Source: Ignelater luminosus (Eukaryota; Arthropoda; Insecta; Coleoptera; Elateridae). From it: a DNA stretch of 64,000 bases. A program made the translations under genes and the position numbers. The notes under the pieces are model-generated. The model had not been told where the DNA came from. It did not search any database and was given only the letters and a program-made list of their open reading frames with translations. Below are positions 56,799-64,000 of the stretch, one piece after another (position 1 is the stretch's first letter; the number at the start of each line of letters is the position of its first letter). The stretch covers positions 54,751-118,750 of the forward strand of contig VTPC01090561.1 of assembly GCA_011009095.1 (NCBI GenBank), read 5' to 3'.

Positions 56799-59700
56799 GT
56801 AAGTAAATAAATTGATATTTGCATATAATATAAATAATTACCATTTTACTAGCGTTACCTCGTTGGACTAAGTGTAATATTGTTATTTTTTAACTACTAA
56901 AAATTGTTACTGAATTATTTATAGTTTCTAGTTAGAAATAATTAATACAAAATTAGTATAATAGTAGTTATCTATCAGTTTATTTAGATAATGAATAAAA
57001 AAGATAACTAGCGCGTGATTAAAAGAATGTTCTATATGAATCATCCGTCTTTGTCCATCTGCATTTAAATAGCTTGAATCAAAGTACAGTAACTATCGAT
57101 ATGTAAATATTCTTAATGTTTTTGCATTCAGTCTATGTTATACAAAATAATAGTCTGCTGTCAGTATTAATAGGAATTAAAGGTAAATAGAAAAAAAATA
57201 AACACTTTAAGCAAATGTTTGGTTTTGATATACAACGTATAGTTGCGCCCACACACTGGAGAAAAGCCTTCGCATTTCTAAAGTGCACTTGCTAATTGCA
57301 TTTTGCATTCTAAGAAAGGTCTTTAAGACCAGTCAAGGATATGTGACTTTTTTTACGTGTTGATGGTTCAATACTAAAAGTATTAAAATACTTGGGGAGT
57401 TTATTTTCTTAAGAATTGTTCAAATGAATCTAGAAAATATTTAATAAAATAGCATTAAAGGTAGAGTTGATGAGATCGATATAAGGTTTGAAAACAAAGT
57501 GAAGTAGCGTTCTTGTATGTAGACCTTTCCCATAAGGTAAACTAAGATTGTTATCAAAATGTAAATTGAAATTCTGTGCTTTCATAAATTATAATAAAAG
57601 CTTATTGTTTAGTGTTTGGTGGAGTATTTGATTAACTGTTGTAAAGAAAGACAATATTTCTCTTCTTAGCAACAGAAGAATAAAGAATCTTTTCAAAAGT
57701 CGATATGCAATTCGAAGAGAGTAGTTGGCTGCATATAACTTGAAAGTATTGAATAAATGACCAACCAAAGAATCGTTTCTGGTTGTTTACATTTTTGCAA
57801 ACGATACCTTGAAATTGTTTATGATTTTGTTAATGACATATCGAAATAATGAAGAGTCACTAGGTGTGAAAACTATGTAATTTATTTCTTTAAAATAATG
57901 TCCTTATACAAATGCATTTAAAAATTTTAACAACGATATTTACATTTCACAATAAACCGTTAAATTCCTAACTTAGTATTGTTCTCTGAGTATCAGTAAT
58001 TGAATCAGTGCAAACAGTAAAACTTAGCGATTCAATTTTTTTAGAATCAGAGAAATAGGTGTAGTTAGTACTAATGGGCAGTTATGGAAAGGTTTGGATA
58101 AAATCAAAAAGATACCTGTAGCTGATAATGCACCCAATAATTTATGATTTCTGAAGAAGAATGAATAAAAACAAAAAGTATTAGGTAGTTTAGTTTTTGT
58201 TTTATAGAATATAAAACAAAAGTTGCTAAATAGAAATATCAATATGTTTACTGAAGATTTAGTAACGCCGTACACATTTATGATTAAAAAACTTACATTG
58301 TTAAATTTTGTCTTTGAATTCATAAAACACTCTACTTGGAATAAACCTATAAAATAAGGAATTTCCATAAACGCCTTGATTTAAGAATCAAGCAAGAATC
58401 ATTTCAAATTTAAAATTGACTTCCATGTACATTAAAATTATTATTTTACACTTGGTTACCAATGATAACCCTACAGTCAAGGTTGCTCTGATGAGTTTTT
58501 TATGTTACAGCATCGTTGTTATCAGATAAAACATTCAATATCCATATCGCATATTCAAGGTTAAACCTGTAATTTCTGTCACGAAAATTACATGCTTTAT
58601 ACAAGTAAATAAATAAATATTTTGCCTAAAATTTCCCCAGGATAAAAATCCGTTCATTAATTAAAAATAATAGTAGTTTTATTAATATAACTAATGAACT
58701 TGTAAAATTATTAGAATTTCCAATTAAATTACTATTTCATTCGTTTTGGTTTGGTTATGGCCGCGAAAATCTTGTTTTAGTAATTATATTATTTTAAGGC
58801 CTTGAATAGTTTTAAGTCAAGGAAATATCTAGTACAATATCAATCGCAATCTTTTCTATATCTCACAGATAAGCCGTTACCATTGCAGTATATAAATCGA
58901 TAACGAAATGCACTAACGAGCACAAATAATAGGTCGTTAAAGAAAATTTTAACAATGTCTGTTGCTAATTGCTTCCAAACGACTTAAATTGAAAATCCCG
59001 TATTATTATACGTTCGTTATATACTAACGTTACAAAATGCGTTTTGTTCTTAGCTTTATAATGAGTTTTGAAATTTTTTACAGTGCATTTTATATTTTAT
59101 GAGATTACACACATTTATAACAATGGGCAGTATTGCAATTTTAAAGGAATAACCTTGGAGATTGTAGATGCATTTTGAGCAATACAAAAAAAGCAACAAG
59201 TTAACTTTTATAAAACGAGTTGGAAAATTTATTAACATTTGTTTAAAAAATCTCGATTCGATTTGCATGTTTAGTCATACAAATTAGAATTTCACCATAA
59301 AAAGTCTTGTGTGGGTATTTTTAATCGGCTGTCTTTGTTTTATTTTGTCTCATATTTTCCTTAGGGTTTTCCAGTTTTTATATAAAGAAATAAACTGTTG
59401 ACCTTTTGCACTTCGTTTAATATGCAAACATGTGGTGGTTTTGAACTTGAGTTTCCAATACTTACCAAATAAATTCACCATTTTATCCAAACAGCATCGT
59501 TATACAATATTTTACGGTATTTTATGAATTTTTGATCAAAATTAAAATTCGTGTGTTATATCAAAGATTATTTAACTCTACTCTATAACCGTAGTAATAC
59601 TAAATGCAGATTGCAATAATAATTAAGGTCATTGGGATGCCGAGACAAAGATTGTAAACCCTTCCTACTCAATTCCCAAAAATTAATATTAAGAAGTGCA

Positions 59701-62700
59701 ATATCTAGAAATCGGTATCTACTTATTCAACATCAGCATTTAACAATTATTAACTGGGAAATATACAAAAGCTTTTCTCACAACCGTCAATTTTAAACAA
59801 TTTACAGTATATCGATGATTAAGATTAAATGTGAGAGAGAATATGAAATGCCAAGTTACTAGTGATGATAGTTGGTAGTAGATGTGGGCAATGTGTAAGT
59901 CTTGGCAAATTTGTCTTTCAGTTTAAGTAAATCTATTCTGCTCATTTTTCTGTTTTTTGATCTTACTTGACCTAATAAAGAGCATTTACTTGAGCAAAGA
60001 ATAAGTGTCGGTTTAAACAGTAAAGCTATAAATAAATAATGTGCAGTCTTGTATAAAAGTGTCGGCAGTCTTTAAGCAATCTTAAGAAATTATAGACTGT
60101 TTGGCAATCATGGTGAAAAGTTGCAATTTGTAACTAAACGTGGAAATAAACATTACTATTACTATTACTAAATTCCGGTATTTGAACAGCAAAGTCAAAA
60201 GACTTAATATATTTGCAAAAGATTATACAGACAACAGATTTAGTAAATTTAAGAAAAGAAATTTGTTCTTTAGGGATGTACTAAAAAACAAAAAAGAGAC
60301 GCAAGTCATTGAAACGTTAAATACTAATTAATAATTATTTCTGATATGTATTATTAGGATATTCCCTACTATAAAACAACCTTAAAAGATCCAAAGTGGT
60401 TTATGACTGTATAAATCCAAAGTAATTTGTACAATTACTTATGTTATTTAGTTAGTGATTTACTGCTAAAATACAATCTAACAAAATGTATTTTTCAAGT
60501 TATGTAAATATGTACTTGATTCACAAACTGTTTCCTTTGTTGGTGTATTTACGAGCTACTACAAGGGATTAAGATAAGTACCTTCTTCATTCAAAAGACA
60601 AGCCACCTTAAAGGCTAATGCAAAAGTGAGAAATTTTTGTTAGAAACGACATATCGTTGATCGAGGGTGTCCCGTATTTATTTTCCGAGACTGTACATGC
60701 GCAATGGTAGGCTTGTATACAACTCCGAAATGACCTTCTTTATTCAAAGCCAGTCTTATTATACAATATAGTAATGAACGTGTGTTCAAGGCCATGTTTA
60801 TGGTAAGGCACATGCCTGGGTCTCCTTGTGTTGGCAAAATTATTTTCACAAAATATAAGGATTGTTCATTTTTGGTTTTCATTAATACTAATTGCCCCGT
60901 AGATTTACTATAGATAGTTTTTTTAATTAAGAAATTTAACATGGTCAGATAGAACTTCCTAAAGCATGATAAATATTACTTTACAAGCTCAGATCCTGAC
61001 AAAAACGCCTTGTACCGTAAAGGCTTTCTTTTTATTTCAGTTTAGAGGTTTTAAATCTTTGTTCGGATATGCATAATCTAGTTATTCTAGCTTAATCTTT
61101 CTTCACTGAGAATCTTAATCTTTGCACACTTTGTATGTATAATCAGTTTTCTCTATGGTATAATATAATTGAACTTTCCTAAAGACCACCTTCGAATTTA
61201 TTCCAGAGCAGAACTAAAGGTGTAGTTCCACAATTTCAACCTGCTGGAAAAAGAATTATGAAAGAATATGTATAGGGATAACCATAGCCATAACATAAAA
61301 GTACCACTTTTTAATTTGGAAATATGGAAAATGGCCCAAAGCTGTATGGAAAGAAACTTAAATAAAAATAATTTCTCATTCATTGCTTGGTAGTACCTTA
61401 TTCCAGTTTCTTATCATTTTAATAATGATATCTCTAGACTTTCATTCTATTTAAATGACGTCAAAATTATTCTTTTAATGTGTTTTGTTGGTTTTGTAGA
61501 ATTTTCATTATTAACTTAGACAATTTCATGTTCTTGGAATTTTCCAGATCAGTGATTGTGGCTAGGGCACTTATAATTATCTTAACCGTATTGATAAATC
61601 ATATTTCATAATATGTTAATTGTTTGTCCGTATTTTGCGTAAAGAAGGTAAGTGCAAAGGAAGGTAAAATTAAAACGCAAGTATGTTAAATATATCTCGA
61701 AATATCAAAATGCGAAATCCATTCTTATCTACATACAATACTTAAATAAAATTTTTAATGAAATTAGATAAGAATACAATTAGTAAAGAGAAACTCAATA
61801 CAGAACTTCGCCACTGAAAAGAGTATGTCCACGGAAAAGAGGACGTATGGTAAATCCTATTAAAAGGCTAGCATCGTATGACACCGACCGCGCATTTTAT
61901 CATTATACTTATCAGTTATCACTGTCTTACTGTAAAATTATGCCATTTATTTTATTACTACTTGCATAAAATGTATTTTTAGTTATTAATGTCTTAGAAA
62001 TAATTTTGCTAATATTTTACGGAAAATACATTATCCTTGTTGTATCCAAAGGTTTCAGAAAAGCCCCATTTACAAGAAATTATTCATAATATAAACACAT
62101 ATACATCTCTGATATAAAGGTCAAAATCGTATTTTATAAAGTTTTTGCTCTCTTAAAAATTATATAACGTAAGAAGTTAATGATTAATTTTGGAATAAAC
62201 CACAAGATAGAACATTTTAAAAGATGGGAATTTTTTAACAATTTAACTTAAGAACTATAACATTTTAATTTTGTGTGTAAAGTTATTTTTAGTTTATATG
62301 TAATAAAAAATACCGTTATGTTTATCTACTGTTTCTTTTTATTTAATTAGTTCTGCACTTTTATTACCTTTTTTGATCACCACTTCTTTATTGTATTAAC
62401 TCTAGTAATTTAGAACAAAAAAAAACTAGCAATAGATCTTTTATATTTATTATTAATTTAATATTAAAATTACAACGAGGTAGTACTCTAATATTCCACT
62501 TCGTAACACGAAATACCTAAACTTATTAGTTAATATCATGGTTCTTGATAGCTGCAGTAGTACTTTCTTAGAAATCAAGAATTCCTCCAATAATAATTAA
62601 TAACATCCCATAATGTGTTTGATAAAAGTTCTATTAGAATTTCAACATTTGAACTCTTAAAGTCAATAAATCGATTAGTTCTGGAACATAAAGGTGGACC

Positions 62701-64000
62701 AATCGATGAACAATTCATGTTTTACATGCATGCTCTATACTACACAGTTTACGACTTGTTACAAACATGCGGGTAATAATATGTTGGTCATGGTTTAATA
62801 AAGAAAAATGGAAAGTGATTAGTATTGTCCTTTCATGTAAAATTAATTCCCGTGAGAGAAATTTTTATTGTAGATTTTGGGAAGTGGTTTTTTTTCTATT
62901 CTATTGTAAAGATTCAAGGAAGTGGCTTTTTAAATATTGTAGCTTACATTTGTGATAAATTTTAAGAATTTTCATTTTATCTAAATCTCTAAATATTTAT
63001 AACAGCTTAGAATGATTGCAATCTTGGAAAAGTGTGATAAGAGGTAGATAAGAATTATTTTCGGATTCAAAGTATTGAATCTTAACTTTTTATAATCTCA
63101 TTTCAGTTATAAAATTAAATCTCAATTTGTTAATTGTTTGAATATCTAAATAATTAATTTCCGCACTTGTCTTCTTAAAATCTATCATCACTCATCTAAT
63201 TACATACATAGCTTTCTCACAGTTATCATTACAATTTATCAAGTAATTTTTTGTTTTGAATAATAAATAGATACGTGCAGTTAATTAATAGATTTATTAG
63301 TACAATTATATAGAGAATTAAAGAAGCTAATCCATTTATACACACATTTTAAATTAAAACCTTTTATTTTAATTTTTTGTTTGTGACTGTAGCAACTAAC
63401 ATACTCCGTATGTTTAATTTTTTGTTATCTGTTTTATGTTAAGTCTTGTTCTAGATAAATTTTATAGCATTTATATTAAAATGTCTGCCTACTCAACTTG
63501 AAATTATGATACACGCTATCACCAAGATTTGGGTTTATCAGTTTTGTTGTATAATAGGGATGACTGACTGGGTGATTAACATAGTGACCTTTATTTTTAA
63601 TATTTGTTTTAGTAGTAGCTTGTAGAAAGTATCTACCCGGATAGTTGTATTGACATTGTTTTGTAAAGACCACGTTTCAAAAGGCAATCAGTGTATTGTT
63701 TTACAAATTGATTTAAGCGCTGTAATCTACTCCATTACGTAATTGGGAGGTATTAATTTAGTGGAAAATAGATACACACACTTAAAAAAAGAAGATTGCT
63801 GTATGTGAACTTAAAATTGCATAATTGCATGTAGTTGTAATTGAGTATTGCATTAGATAACTATAGTATTTTGGAATTCATAAATTACCTACCTATTGAA
63901 AACCAGTGAAAGTTGTATTTTTTACTTTTAGAATTCTTTCCTACCCTAATTACTATGAGTTTTAATTAATAGTTATTTTTATGGCAAACTTTTTTACTCT
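56799..64000 (+). other. First intron of CrebA, runs off the window
   Basis: At least 7.2 kb of AT-rich sequence with no exon that continues CrebA in frame. The only transposon-like trace is a lone mariner-type end at about 60,667-60,695 (minus strand CAGTCTCGGAAAATAAATAC preceded by TA). The ORFs on either strand have no recognisable similarity. Confidence 0.65.

Noticed and set aside
60640..60942. 100-codon minus-strand ORF in the CrebA intron
   Set aside because: It overlaps a stray transposon end and shows no transposase motif; it is insufficient to call a gene.

Overview
The window looks like a stretch of insect nuclear DNA. It is AT-rich (roughly 70 % by eye), with GT-AG introns mostly of 50-100 bp and a few multi-kilobase introns full of transposon debris. 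It carries recognisable orthologues of insect genes. The order is not proven; the compact introns and the mix of mariner, hAT and Ginger-like relics would fit Hymenoptera but also other insects.

Left third (1-19.7 kb): the C-terminal two thirds of a class II phosphoinositide 3-kinase (Pi3K68D/PIK3C2 type) on the + strand. I assembled 21 exons into about 1,310 in-frame codons covering the Ras-binding, C2, helical, kinase, PX and C-terminal C2 domains. The N-terminus lies upstream of the window. Two other genes sit inside its introns. One is an intronless wda/TAF5L gene on the same strand (3796-5526), a WD40 subunit of the SAGA acetyltransferase complex. The other is a two-exon gene on the opposite strand (17193-15928) encoding an acidic 387-residue protein that I do not recognise, but which carries SILK-like and RVxF-like PP1 docking motifs. 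The same introns hold at least seven short terminal-inverted-repeat (TIR) elements and a mariner relic.

Middle (19.7-56 kb): no host gene could be supported. This gene desert is a transposon graveyard. It has a GC-rich MITE pair (23.5 and 25.3 kb), a LINE reverse-transcriptase scrap (28.1 kb), several TIR or foldback elements (28.4, 28.7, 31.6, 33.1, 37.5, 44.1 kb) and a hAT transposase relic (32-33 kb). It also has a nearly complete Ginger-like element with TIRs and a TATA target duplication (34,686-37,107), a decayed Ty3/Gypsy pol (39.6-40.7 kb), a hAT/ZMYM1-like relic (47.8-48.6 kb), a broken ORF of a widespread family of unknown function (48.65-50.38 kb) and a truncated Tc1/mariner element (50.39-51.71 kb).

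Right end (56.2-64 kb): the 5' region and first coding exon of CrebA (CREB3-like bZIP factor), 56,712-56,798 on the + strand, followed by at least 7.2 kb of first intron running off the window.

I did not find a new multi-gene system. The most worthwhile leads are the nested candidate PP1 regulator, the unknown-function ORF family at 48.65-50.38 kb and the well-preserved Ginger-like element.
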